Source: Aquimarina algicola
Lineage (GTDB): Bacteria > Bacteroidota > Bacteroidia > Flavobacteriales > Flavobacteriaceae
Direction: 5' to 3'
NCBI RefSeq assembly: GCF_006443095.1
Contig: NZ_VFWZ01000010.1
Location: 99,123-163,122 of the forward strand
DNA length: 64,000 nt
Shown piece after piece: positions 1 through 9,211 of this stretch; within the stretch, counting starts at the first letter, position 1; each line of letters begins with the position of its first letter. Made by a program: the position numbers and the translations under genes. The notes under the pieces are model-generated. The model saw only the letters and a program-made list of their open reading frames with translations, was not told the DNA's origin and made no database searches.

Positions 1-2
1 AA

Positions 3-1271
3 GAAACAGAAAATATAGAACCGTTGCTTGATATGGTTATCGAGCATATTCCATCTCCAAAAGTTGAAGAAGGAACTCCTCAAATGTTAATTACATCTCT
101 TGATTTTTCATCATTTACAGGTCGTATCGCTATCGGTCGCCTACAAAGAGGGACATTGACAGAAGGAATGCAAGTTTCTTTGGTAAAGCGTGATGGTTCT
201 GTGAAAAAATCTAAAATCAAAGAATTGCACACCTTTGAAGGGTTAGGAAGAAGAAAAGTAGAAAAGATTGAAGCAGGAGATATTTGTGCGCTGGTAGGAT
301 TAGAAGGTTTCGAGATTGGAGATACTGTGGCAGACATCGAAAACCCAGAAGGACTTGCAACCATTGCAATAGATGAGCCTACCATGAGTATGTTGTTTAC
401 CATCAATGATTCTCCGTTTTTTGGTAAAGATGGAAAATTTGTAACTTCAAGACATGTCAAAGAAAGATTAGAAAAAGAGTTAGAAAAAAACCTGGCACTT
501 AGAGTTGAAGAAACAAATAGTGCTGATAAATTTATGGTTTTTGGTAGAGGGGTATTACACCTTTCTGTTCTTATCGAAACAATGCGTCGTGAAGGATACG
601 AATTACAAATAGGGCAGCCACAAGTAATTATCAAAGAAATTGATGGAGTAAAATGTGAGCCTATCGAAGAATTGACTATAGACTTACCCGAGCATGTTTC
701 AGGAAAGGCAGTAGAAATGGTTACGATGCGAAAGGGAGAAATGTTGAGCATGGAAGCTAAAGGTGATCGTATGGTATGCGAGTTTATTATTCCTTCTAGA
801 GGGATAATAGGATTACGTAACCAATTACTAACTGCTACTGCGGGAGAGGCTATTATGGCACACCGATTTAAAGAATATCAACCTCTTAAAGGTGATATAC
901 CTGGTCGTATTAATGGTTCTTTGGTCTCTATGGAAAAAGGAACAGCAATCCCATACTCAATAGATAAGTTGCAAGAGAGAGGTAAGTTTTTTATTGATCC
1001 GGGAGAAGATATTTATGAAGGACAGGTGATAGGAGAGAACTCCAGAGGAGACGATATGACGGTTAATGTAACCAAAACCAAAAAACTTAGTAACGTTAGA
1101 TCTGCAGGAGCAGATGACAAAGCTAAAATAGTACCGGCGATTAAATTTTCTTTGGAAGAAGCTTTAGAATATATTCAGAAAGATGAGTATGTAGAAGTAA
1201 CACCAAATCACTTACGATTACGTAAGGTTTTACTTACAGAAGTAGAGCGTAAACGAAACAAGAGTATATAA
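3..1271 (+). CDS. typA: GTP-binding protein TypA/BipA, 3' part
   Basis: Ribosome-associated translational GTPase of the EF-G family, needed for ribosome assembly and stress adaptation. The reading frame is open to the window edge, so the gene starts upstream; about 422 C-terminal residues of a roughly 600-residue protein are visible. The G domain is therefore mostly missing. What remains is the beta-barrel domain II (SFTGRIAIGRLQRG), the EF-G domain III and V-like regions, and the TypA-specific C-terminal domain (GDIPGRINGSLVSMEKG, then the conserved NHLRLRKVLL near the end). A TTG inside the visible part is not a real start, because the upstream codons (ETENIEP) continue the family alignment. 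A strong terminator follows. Confidence 0.95.
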   Translation, partial: ETENIEPLLDMVIEHIPSPKVEEGTPQMLITSLDFSSFTGRIAIGRLQRGTLTEGMQVSLVKRDGSVKKSKIKELHTFEGLGRRKVEKIEAGDICALVGLEGFEIGDTVADIENPEGLATIAIDEPTMSMLFTINDSPFFGKDGKFVTSRHVKERLEKELEKNLALRVEETNSADKFMVFGRGVLHLSVLIETMRREGYELQIGQPQVIIKEIDGVKCEPIEELTIDLPEHVSGKAVEMVTMRKGEMLSMEAKGDRMVCEFIIPSRGIIGLRNQLLTATAGEAIMAHRFKEYQPLKGDIPGRINGSLVSMEKGTAIPYSIDKLQERGKFFIDPGEDIYEGQVIGENSRGDDMTVNVTKTKKLSNVRSAGADDKAKIVPAIKFSLEEALEYIQKDEYVEVTPNHLRLRKVLLTEVERKRNKSI

Positions 1272-1286
1272 TCTTATTTTATTTAA

Positions 1287-1325
1287 AAACAACAAACCCC
1301 GAATTTTCGGGGTTTGTTGTTTATT
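1287..1325 (+). terminator. Rho-independent terminator of typA
   Basis: A perfect 15-bp stem pairs 1289-1303 with 1306-1320 around a minimal loop; the core is CCCCGAA/TTCGGGG. T-rich sequence follows. It begins about 18 nt after the typA stop codon. Confidence 0.9.
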
Positions 1326-2005
1326 ATTAGTACTCTTAAATATATTTTTCTAAGGATTCTTTTCAGTAAATACTGAAAAGAACTTATTTTCTCATAGCAT
1401 ATCTGCTAGCTCCGGGTAGATGAATCAAAAAGTTTCTTAGTGCTTTTATATCCACTACTACAATTCCATAAAATAATCTCATAGCAAATCATTTATACGT
1501 TAAACAAAATTTTTAAAGTAGTTGTAGTATTTTCCTACTTGTATAATAAGTACGAGAAGAATAGGAAAGAGTTACATGATTGCCTTCTTTTTATCAAAAC
1601 TTTAAGTTTTTGATAAACATTACTTTAGTTAATTTTTTTAACAAATAAAAGTAGTTGATTGTCGTTGTGATTTTTATAAAAATAAAGCCTTGAGGTATCT
1701 CAAGGCTCTGATATAGATATTTTGGGGTAAATTGGGGCTAATTCCTTATTTTGGGGCGAATTGCCAAGTTTTTCTTTTCTTTTGTAAAGATATTACAAAT
1801 ATAGAGAAGATCACCGTTTCATAACTTGTAAAAAGCATTAAAATATCGGTAAAATACAATTTTTATCGATAAAAGTATTTTTTTTGATTTTTTATCCTTT
1901 AATATTTAGACATACTACCTGATATTGAAGCAAAACATAAGTTTGTTTCATTCCTGAGAATAGATAAAAATTAAGGTATGAATACTTGAACAGGTAGGTT
2001 CTAAG
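1326..2005. other. Gene-free region between typA and ftsE-like gene
   Basis: I see no convincing coding sequence here. It contains a perfect 12-bp palindrome with a 2-nt loop (1357-1368/1371-1382) and a 9-bp hairpin (1686-1694/1699-1707) followed on the minus strand by a T-rich run. It also has three copies of a TTGGGGnnAATT motif starting at 1722, 1732 and 1751. The minus-strand hairpin could end the ftsE-like transcript about 300 nt after its stop codon. Confidence 0.5.
1680..1707 (-). terminator. Candidate minus-strand terminator downstream of ftsE-like gene
   Basis: Nine base pairs (AGCCTTGAG/CTCAAGGCT) enclose a 4-nt loop. Read on the minus strand it is followed by a TTTATTTTTATAAA run. 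It lies 300 nt beyond the ftsE-like stop codon, so it would end a long 3' UTR or an unrecognised short transcript. Confidence 0.5.
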
Positions 2006-2689
2006 TTATCCTTTTCTTTGTACTACTTCGAATACCTTATTGCCATCACATTTCAAAGTTTTTGAAGGATATTTAAGTAGCAGTGCATAGTCATGAGTCG
2101 CCATTAGAATAGTATTGCCATTTTTATTGATACCCTGTAATACTTCCATTACTTCTACAGAGGTCTGTGGATCAAGATTTCCTGTTGGCTCATCAGCAAG
2201 AATTAATTCTGGATCATTCAATAATGCACGTGCGATTGCAATACGTTGTTGCTCACCACCAGATAATTGATATGGAAATTTGAACCCTTTGGTTTTCATA
2301 CCAACTTTGTCTAAGACATCATCAATTTTTTGATCCATTTCACTCTGATCTGTCCAGCCTGTAGCTTTTAATACAAAAAGAAGGTTATCTTTTACAGTTC
2401 GGTCATTTAATAGCTTAAAATCCTGAAAAACAATTCCTAATTTTCTGCGTAAAAATGGTATTTGGTTTTCTTGCAGTGTTGGTAAATCAAAATCTACGAT
2501 GCTTCCTTCTCCTTCAAGTAGAGGTAAATCCCCATATAGCGTCTTCATAAAACTACTTTTTCCGGTACCGGTTTTTCCGATAAGATATACAAAATCTCCT
2601 TTGTGTACTTCTACATTTACATCAGAAAGAATTAAACTTTCTCGTTGATATATTGAAGCATTTTTAAGAGTTAGTACCGTATCAGACAT
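2006..2689 (-). CDS. ftsE: FtsE-like cell-division ABC transporter ATPase
   Basis: Cytoplasmic ABC ATPase of the FtsE/LolD type; FtsE works with the membrane protein FtsX to control peptidoglycan hydrolysis at division. The 227 residues hold one complete nucleotide-binding domain: Walker A GKTGTGKS at about 38-45, Q-loop Gln89 (FQDFKLL), signature LSGGEQQ at 142-148, Walker B LILADEP at 162-168 and the H-loop His199 (THD). FKLLNDRTV after the Q-loop is typical of FtsE. No ftsX is adjacent, which is common in flavobacteria. The start is the first ATG. A LolD-type role cannot be fully excluded from sequence alone. Confidence 0.85.
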   Translation of the reverse strand: MSDTVLTLKNASIYQRESLILSDVNVEVHKGDFVYLIGKTGTGKSSFMKTLYGDLPLLEGEGSIVDFDLPTLQENQIPFLRRKLGIVFQDFKLLNDRTVKDNLLFVLKATGWTDQSEMDQKIDDVLDKVGMKTKGFKFPYQLSGGEQQRIAIARALLNDPELILADEPTGNLDPQTSVEVMEVLQGINKNGNTILMATHDYALLLKYPSKTLKCDGNKVFEVVQRKG

Positions 2690-3223
2690 AGTATGCTATA
2701 ATTCGTAGTTAGTATTTGGTAAAATTAAAAAGTTTTTTGTGTAAACAAAGACTCGCTCACATAATTGTTTGACTATATACAATTGAATAACATTATTACA
2801 CATCAAATATTTTATAAAACCGCCTTAATTTATCGTTGTTTTCATCTTCGGGATCATAGTCAAAAATATATAAAGACATTATTGAGTCATGATCCTAAAG
2901 AATTCATAATTATAAAACTCAAATGTAATTATCTTAAAAATCTTCCGTTATTAGGAAGAAGATTAAACTATCTTTAACATAAAATATATCTAAGGGAAAC
3001 GATATTTACTCAAATTAAACAATCAATAAGAATTAGGATTAATAAACCGGACTTTGTAGTACTAGATTTTATTAATTTTACACAATATGTATACTATTTT
3101 AAGTTTTTACTTGTGATAAATAGTAGGCTTATGTAAGACAATAGGATTTGGGATATACAAATAGACTGAAATAATCAGTATGCAACCCCATCTGGCCTTT
3201 TGAATACTAATAAATTAAAACAG
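2690..3223. other. Intergenic region between divergent ftsE-like and TPR genes
   Basis: About 530 bp separate the two divergent genes. A 70-codon plus-strand frame at 2765-2977 has low-complexity composition and no recognisable protein. On the minus strand, 2879-2796 encodes a 27-residue peptide rich in acidic residues (DYDPEDENND), which may be a real small ORF. Weak promoter-like elements for the TPR gene are TTTG at 3053 and TAATTTTA at 3073, but their spacing is short. Confidence 0.4.
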
Positions 3224-6200
3224 ATGAAATACATCACTTCGATGCTTTTTGTGTTGGGCGTATCAACATATATTTCTGCACAGCAATCAGCGATTTACAC
3301 TAATGATCTTGTATTGTACAATAGAGCATTAGAATTATACAATAATAAACAGTTTTTGGCAGCCCAAAATCTTTTTGATAAAGTAAGAGATGAGTCTAAT
3401 GATGAAAATATAGATTCAAATTGCACGTATTATATAGCCAATTGTGCAGTTTGGTTAAACCAAAGAGACGCAGACCAGCTTTTAGAAAGTTTTGTGGTGC
3501 AATATCCTACAAGTATAAAACGTAATGCAGCGTATTTGGATGCTGCTAATTATTATTTTGATAATGGTAAATATGCATATGCCAGAAAATGGTATGAAAA
3601 AGTAGATGAAAGCAGCTTGAGCCGATCAGAGAGAGAGCGGTTTGATTTTAATAACGGATATGCATATTTTAAAATTCAACGGTTTAATGAAGCAAAAAAA
3701 TATCTAAATCGAGTAGAAGATTCGCCAGAATATGGTGCAAAAGCCAAATATTATTTAGGGTTTATTGCATATGAAGGCGATAACTATCAAGAGGCAGATA
3801 AACTTTTTGATGAAGTCAAAGATCTTGATGAATACAACAAAAACCTGTCGTATTTTCAAAGTGATATGAACTTTAAATCAGGAAACTATCAAGAAGCCAT
3901 AAACGAAGGATTATCTCAATTACCAAAATCAAAACCTTCTGAAAAGTCAGAGTTGAATAAAATAATAGGGGAAAGCTATTTTAAATTAGAAGAGTACGAA
4001 AAAGCAATCCCATATTTAAAAGAATACAAAGGCCGAAAGGGAAAATGGAATAATACAGACTACTATTATCTTGGATATGCATATTATAAACAAGGTGATT
4101 ACACTAATGCTATTTCAGAGTTTAATAAAATTGTAGATGGTCGTAATGCAACTGCTCAAAATGCATACTACCATTTGGCAGAATCCTATCTCAAGACAGA
4201 TCAGAAGCAACAAGCACTTAATGCTTTTAAAAATGCCTCAGAAATGGATTTTGATGCCAAGATCAAAGAAGATGCTACTTACAATTATGCAAAACTAAGT
4301 TATGAGATCGGAAACTCTTATGAAAGTGCTTCAAAAACATTGTTATCCTATTTAGAGCAATATCCAAATACATCTGCAAAAGAAGAGATCAAAGAATTAT
4401 TAATTAGCTCTTACATTACTTCTAAAAATTATAAAGAAGCGATGGATTTGCTAGAAGGAAGTAGAAATTTTGCAGACAAAGAAATCTATCAGCAAGTTGC
4501 TTTTTATCGTGGAGTAGAATTATATACAGAGAATGATTATCGATCTGCTATAGAATATTTTAATAAATCATTAAAATATCCTACCAATCCTCAGTTTGAA
4601 GCCAGAGCAACGTATTGGAAAGCAGAAAGCAATTATTTGCTTACTAATTTTGATGAAGCGTTGATCGATTTTAAACAATTTGAAGGAGCAACAGGGGCTT
4701 CTACTGTAAATGAAAGTAAAAATATAAACTATAATCTGGGGTACACGTATTTTAAATTAAAGCAATACGAGCAAGCAGCCAAACATTTTGAAGCGTATAC
4801 TACACAATCGGATATTGATGATAACAGAAAGACAGATACATATTTAAGATTGGGAGATAGCCATTTCATTTCCAGAAAATACTGGCCAGCAATGGAAGCC
4901 TACAATGCTGCAATAAAAGGGAATGGACCTGATGCCGATTATGCACATTATCAGAAAGCAATTAGCTATGGTTTTGTAAATAAACCCAATAAAAAAATCA
5001 GCGATCTGGAAATGTTTCTCAAAAAGTATCCTGAATCCGCATATCAGGATGATGCCATGTTTGCTTTGGGAGATGTGTATATATCCGAAAATAAGATTTC
5101 TAACGGTATTAGTGCTTATGATCGTTTAGCCAGAGAGATGCCCAACAGTACCTTTGTACCAAAAGCACTGCTAAAGCAAGGGTTGGTTTTCTATAATGGC
5201 AATCAAAGTGAAAAAGCATTATCTAAATTTAAAAAAGTAGTAGCAGATTTTCCCGGTACAGACGAAGCTGTACAAGCCGTAAATACAGCAAGACTCATCT
5301 ATGTAGATTTAGGGAGAACAGAAGAATATTCGGCCTGGGTAAAAGGATTGAGTTTTGTAGATGTTACAGATGCAGATTTGGATAATACCGCTTATGAAGC
5401 AGCAGAAAAACAATATTTAGAAAATAATGATGCAGGAGCTATAAACGGCCTAACAAAATATCTCGCAGAATTTCCCAACGGGTTACATGCTGTAAAAAGC
5501 CACTTTTATCTGGGGCAATTATACTTCAAAAAGGGAAATAAAAATGAAACCATTCCTCATTACGAATATGTATTGCAAAAAGGGCAAACAGAATTTACAG
5601 AACAATCGTTATCAAAACTTGCACAAGTATATTTAGAAAACAAGAAGTATGAGAAAGCCATTCCTGTATTAGAGCGTTTGGAAAATAATGCCAGCCACAC
5701 GCAGAATACTATTTTTGCGCAATCAAATTTGATGAAATCGTATTATCAGTTGGTTAATTATCCGCAAACGATAGCATATGCAGAAAAGGTACTGGCAAAT
5801 CCAAAGATTCAAGATGACGTAAAAAGTGATGCGCAGATATTTATAGCGCGTGCAGCATTGCAAACCGCAGACATGCCAAAAGCAAAGCAAGCCTATGCTC
5901 AAGTACAAAAGATAGCAAAAGGAGAACTTGCTGCAGAAGCGTTGTATTATGATGCGTATTTCAAAAATCAAGAAAAAAATTACAAAGCTTCAAACGAGAC
6001 AATACAACAACTGTCAAAAAACTATTCTGGGTATAGGTTGTATGGTGCAAAAGGTTTGGTATTGATGGCAAAAAATTTCTACGGACTTAAAGATGCCTAT
6101 CAAGCTACATATATTTTAGAAAGTGTGATCAAAAACTTTACAGATTATCCCGATGTTATTGAAGAAGCACGTACAGAATTAAAAATGATCAAAGCAGAAG

Positions 6201-6238
6201 AAGCTAAGACTAATTCATCCATCCAGACAGAACAATAA
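3224..6238 (+). CDS. Large secreted tetratricopeptide-repeat protein
   Basis: Secreted (periplasmic) repeat protein of 1004 residues. I chose the ATG at 3224 rather than the TTG at 3200, because it gives a clean signal peptide (MKYITSMLFVLGVSTYISA, cleavage before QQ). The rest is a long run of TPR units of 34-36 residues, visible through repeats such as YYLGYAYYKQGDYTNAISEF, ARATYWKAESNYLL and YFKLKQYEQAAKHFE. It should form an extended superhelix for protein-protein contacts. It sits 31 bp upstream of a barrel protein gene in the same orientation, and the two probably form one envelope complex. Its specific role is unknown. Confidence 0.85.
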   Translation: MKYITSMLFVLGVSTYISAQQSAIYTNDLVLYNRALELYNNKQFLAAQNLFDKVRDESNDENIDSNCTYYIANCAVWLNQRDADQLLESFVVQYPTSIKRNAAYLDAANYYFDNGKYAYARKWYEKVDESSLSRSERERFDFNNGYAYFKIQRFNEAKKYLNRVEDSPEYGAKAKYYLGFIAYEGDNYQEADKLFDEVKDLDEYNKNLSYFQSDMNFKSGNYQEAINEGLSQLPKSKPSEKSELNKIIGESYFKLEEYEKAIPYLKEYKGRKGKWNNTDYYYLGYAYYKQGDYTNAISEFNKIVDGRNATAQNAYYHLAESYLKTDQKQQALNAFKNASEMDFDAKIKEDATYNYAKLSYEIGNSYESASKTLLSYLEQYPNTSAKEEIKELLISSYITSKNYKEAMDLLEGSRNFADKEIYQQVAFYRGVELYTENDYRSAIEYFNKSLKYPTNPQFEARATYWKAESNYLLTNFDEALIDFKQFEGATGASTVNESKNINYNLGYTYFKLKQYEQAAKHFEAYTTQSDIDDNRKTDTYLRLGDSHFISRKYWPAMEAYNAAIKGNGPDADYAHYQKAISYGFVNKPNKKISDLEMFLKKYPESAYQDDAMFALGDVYISENKISNGISAYDRLAREMPNSTFVPKALLKQGLVFYNGNQSEKALSKFKKVVADFPGTDEAVQAVNTARLIYVDLGRTEEYSAWVKGLSFVDVTDADLDNTAYEAAEKQYLENNDAGAINGLTKYLAEFPNGLHAVKSHFYLGQLYFKKGNKNETIPHYEYVLQKGQTEFTEQSLSKLAQVYLENKKYEKAIPVLERLENNASHTQNTIFAQSNLMKSYYQLVNYPQTIAYAEKVLANPKIQDDVKSDAQIFIARAALQTADMPKAKQAYAQVQKIAKGELAAEALYYDAYFKNQEKNYKASNETIQQLSKNYSGYRLYGAKGLVLMAKNFYGLKDAYQATYILESVIKNFTDYPDVIEEARTELKMIKAEEAKTNSSIQTEQ

Positions 6239-6269
6239 ATAACAATAAAGTATAAAAGATCAGTATCTT

Positions 6270-8051
6270 ATGACTAGATATTTTCATAATAGAAATACCC
6301 CCAACCGTTTTTTGATTTTTCCAAAATCAGTAATCACACTTTTAGTTTTTGCATTTTGGGGGATGACCGGGATTTCACAAGAAAAACAAAGCGATAGCTT
6401 GGATACAGAACGTGTAGTTGTAGTAAAAGCATATACACCTACAATAGGAGATGCATTTAAAATAAAAGCCACACCTACATTAAATGATTCGATCACCCAA
6501 CAAAAGAAACCAATACAATACAATATTTTTTCGGTTCCCGTAGCGTCTACATTTACTCCGGCAAAAGGTAGAGCTGCTAATATTGATCGTCCCAAACCCA
6601 TTGATATTTATGATAATTATGCAACATTAGGTTTTGGTAACTTTACTTCTGTATTAGCAGAGTTTTATAGTAACTTTCAATTAAATCGATCGGATAATTT
6701 AGGAATATATCTTCATCATAACTCTGCACAAGGAGATATAGATGATGTAGTATTGGATAATAAATACTATAATTCTGTCCTAGATGCTACATATACTTCG
6801 CGTACAAGAGATTATACTTATGGTATCGAAGTAGGTGCAGAACACCAGTTATACAATTGGTATGGTTTGCCAAATCCTTCTCAGTTTACTGCAGAGCAGA
6901 TAGACGCAATCGATCCTCAGCAAAACTACTTTGGAGTCAAATTAGGAGGAAAAGTTCAATTTGATGACCTTTATTTTAAGAAAGCCTCTTTGCAATACCG
7001 TTTTTTTGGCGACGATCAAAGTTCTGTAGAACATCATGTAGTTGCAAAACCCACTTTTGAATTTGAAATGGGAGATAATTTGATCACTACAGATGTAATT
7101 ATAGATTACCTGAGTGGTAGTTTTGAGCGAGATATCGATGTTGCTACGCAAACTCCAAATGAATATGGGATAGTAAATCTTGGAGTGAGTCCCAGCTTAT
7201 CGATATTAAGAGATGATCTAACCCTAAATCTAGGTGCTGCTGTATATTACAGTATAGATACAGAAAATAGCGATAATGATCTCTTTATTTATCCCAAAGT
7301 AACAGCCTCATATCGATTGCTGGAAGAATCTGTAATCGCTTACGGAGGAGTAGAAGGAGATTTAAAACAAAACTCGTATAGAGATGCAGTACAAGAAAAC
7401 CCTTCTGTGTCTCCTACTTTAATTATAGAACCTACGAATATGCTTTTTGACGCTTATGTTGGGATAAAAGGAAAAATATCTGAGGTGTTGAGTTATAACT
7501 TTAGAGGAAGCTATATTACAGAAGACGAAAAACCATTGTTTGTTAATAATCCTTCTACGACACTTCGATTAGAAGGATTTGATTACGGTAACTCATTTTC
7601 ATATCGTTATGATGATATCAATACTCTGGTGGGGTATGGAGAATTAAATCTTGAAATCAATAAAAAATTTAAGCTAGGTGCTTCAGTAGAATATTTTAAT
7701 TATGATACAGAAGACGAACAAGAAGCTTGGAATTTACCAGAAATAAAAGCTTCTGTCTTATTAGATTATCAAATCAATACCAAATGGTATGCAGGAGCGC
7801 AACTATTTTATGTAGGAGAGCGTAAAGATATTAATAATCAGGTAGCCTCATTACCCAATAACCCAGTTTCCACTGTTACACTTGATGCATTTTTTGATGC
7901 TAATGTAAATGTAGGGTATCGTCTTAATGATCAATTGTCATTTTTTGTAAAAGGAAATAATCTAGGAGGAGAAAATTATGAACGCTGGGCAAATTTTCCT
8001 GTTCAGGACATACAAATTTTAGGAGGAGTTACGTATAAATTTGATTATTAG
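6270..8051 (+). CDS. TonB-receptor-like outer-membrane beta-barrel without plug
   Basis: Outer-membrane protein of 593 residues. An N-terminal signal peptide (hydrophobic core VITLLVFAFWGMTGIS, then QEK) is followed by a TonB-box-like stretch (ERVVVVKAYTP). No carboxypeptidase-like or plug domain follows: the sequence goes directly into alternating aromatic beta-strands and ends in TYKFDY, the aromatic C-terminal signature of barrels. It resembles the barrel half of TonB-dependent receptors but is shorter than a normal receptor (700-1000 residues). It is preceded by the TPR gene (31-bp gap) and followed by a terminator, so the two form an operon. The substrate is unknown. Confidence 0.75.
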   Translation: MTRYFHNRNTPNRFLIFPKSVITLLVFAFWGMTGISQEKQSDSLDTERVVVVKAYTPTIGDAFKIKATPTLNDSITQQKKPIQYNIFSVPVASTFTPAKGRAANIDRPKPIDIYDNYATLGFGNFTSVLAEFYSNFQLNRSDNLGIYLHHNSAQGDIDDVVLDNKYYNSVLDATYTSRTRDYTYGIEVGAEHQLYNWYGLPNPSQFTAEQIDAIDPQQNYFGVKLGGKVQFDDLYFKKASLQYRFFGDDQSSVEHHVVAKPTFEFEMGDNLITTDVIIDYLSGSFERDIDVATQTPNEYGIVNLGVSPSLSILRDDLTLNLGAAVYYSIDTENSDNDLFIYPKVTASYRLLEESVIAYGGVEGDLKQNSYRDAVQENPSVSPTLIIEPTNMLFDAYVGIKGKISEVLSYNFRGSYITEDEKPLFVNNPSTTLRLEGFDYGNSFSYRYDDINTLVGYGELNLEINKKFKLGASVEYFNYDTEDEQEAWNLPEIKASVLLDYQINTKWYAGAQLFYVGERKDINNQVASLPNNPVSTVTLDAFFDANVNVGYRLNDQLSFFVKGNNLGGENYERWANFPVQDIQILGGVTYKFDY

Positions 8052-8162
8052 TTATCTTTAATCCATATTGTGGAGTTTATTCTCTGGTGCTTCTTGCCTC
8101 AAAATCCAAATTTTGATTGGATACCTTGTAGGTTTGTATGAAGGAGCAAAAGGTATGTATTT

Positions 8163-8201
8163 AATACCAAAGATATCTAGAATATCTTCGGTATTATTTT
8201 T
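8163..8201 (+). terminator. Terminator of the TPR/barrel operon
   Basis: A 14-bp stem with one mismatch (AATACC...GATAT / ATATC...GGTATT, 8163-8176/8182-8195) is followed by ATTTTTG. It lies between the barrel gene and the M23 peptidase gene. Confidence 0.7.
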
Positions 8202-8235
8202 GATAAAATAGAATAGATATTAACCTCTTGATCAT

Positions 8236-9048
8236 ATGAAAGTTATTCTACCCCTTTGCTTTTTATTGTTTTCAACAGTTTTATTTGCACAAGATAATTT
8301 TAAACTTTACCATCAACAAACCGAAAATGGATTTGTAATTCTTGCAGATAATGACGAGTTCAGTCCGGTTTCTGTACAAATGAACTTTAGATTAGAAAAC
8401 TTAAATTCTACAAAAGGAAATAATAAGGTTTTTGTAATTCCGGCTAGGACAAAAAAGCATATAATCACCAATTTAGAAGTTATTGACCGAAAAAAGAGGA
8501 TTAAACTGGGTTATGAGTCTACTTATAATCATGGTAATCATCTTCTTAAAAAATACGATCAAAACTTTAAGTATTACCTGCCTTTTAAAAAAGGGAGCAC
8601 GCATTGGGTATCACAAGGATATAACGGCGCGATTTCTCACAAAAATGAAAACGCATTGGATTTTAAAATGCCAATAGGAACTAAGGTTTATGCTGCCAGA
8701 GGCGGTGTCGTTGTTGATATAGAAGAAAGTTACAGTAAAAATTGTACATCAGCGGAGTGTGCTAAATACAATAATTTTATTTTGATCTATCATGATGATG
8801 GCACATTTGCAGAGTATACGCATATCAAAGAAAATGGAGCCCAGGTTACAATTGGCGATAAAATAAATATTGGTCAATTTATAGGATATAGTGGTAATGT
8901 AGGATGGGCCACAGGGCCTCATCTTCATTTTATAGTATTTTTTCAAAGATTGAAAGAAAGAGTAACACTAAAGACCAAATTCTTAACAGGAAAAGGCGAT
9001 AAAACAGAACAACTTATCGAGAAACAAGAATATACAAGATCATATTAA
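8236..9048 (+). CDS. Secreted M23-family (LytM-like) metallopeptidase
   Basis: Zinc peptidase of the lysostaphin/LytM type, predicted to cleave peptide bridges in peptidoglycan or similar glycine-containing substrates in the periplasm. The 270 residues begin with a signal peptide (MKVILPLCFLLFSTVLFA, cut before QD), then a non-catalytic N-terminal domain to about residue 120. The M23 domain shows the expected ligands: His135 and Asp142 (SHKNENALDF), catalytic His196 (EYTHIKENG) and His229-x-His231 (TGPHLHF). All are present, so it should be active. It is a single gene, separated from its left neighbour by a terminator. Confidence 0.9.
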   Translation: MKVILPLCFLLFSTVLFAQDNFKLYHQQTENGFVILADNDEFSPVSVQMNFRLENLNSTKGNNKVFVIPARTKKHIITNLEVIDRKKRIKLGYESTYNHGNHLLKKYDQNFKYYLPFKKGSTHWVSQGYNGAISHKNENALDFKMPIGTKVYAARGGVVVDIEESYSKNCTSAECAKYNNFILIYHDDGTFAEYTHIKENGAQVTIGDKINIGQFIGYSGNVGWATGPHLHFIVFFQRLKERVTLKTKFLTGKGDKTEQLIEKQEYTRSY

Positions 9049-9211
9049 GGTACGGATCATTTTTCTAAAACTAAATACATTGTAATTATATTTTGAAACT
9101 CTGTTTTAGGAATATTATAGGAAAATTTATCAAAGATAGATACTTCAAAAGACCTATAAAATTCGCTATATTTCGACTTTAAACACTTAAAAAGTACGTA
9201 ATATCAATATC

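Noticed and set aside
1686..1765. Relic of an integrase 3' end or att site near 1.7 kb
   Set aside because: A minus-strand frame (NSPQNKELAPIYPK) looked integrase-like, but no catalytic residues or longer frame support it.
2765..2977. Plus-strand 70-codon ORF between ftsE-like and TPR genes
   Set aside because: Composition is random AT-rich translation, there is no start context, and it resembles no protein I know.
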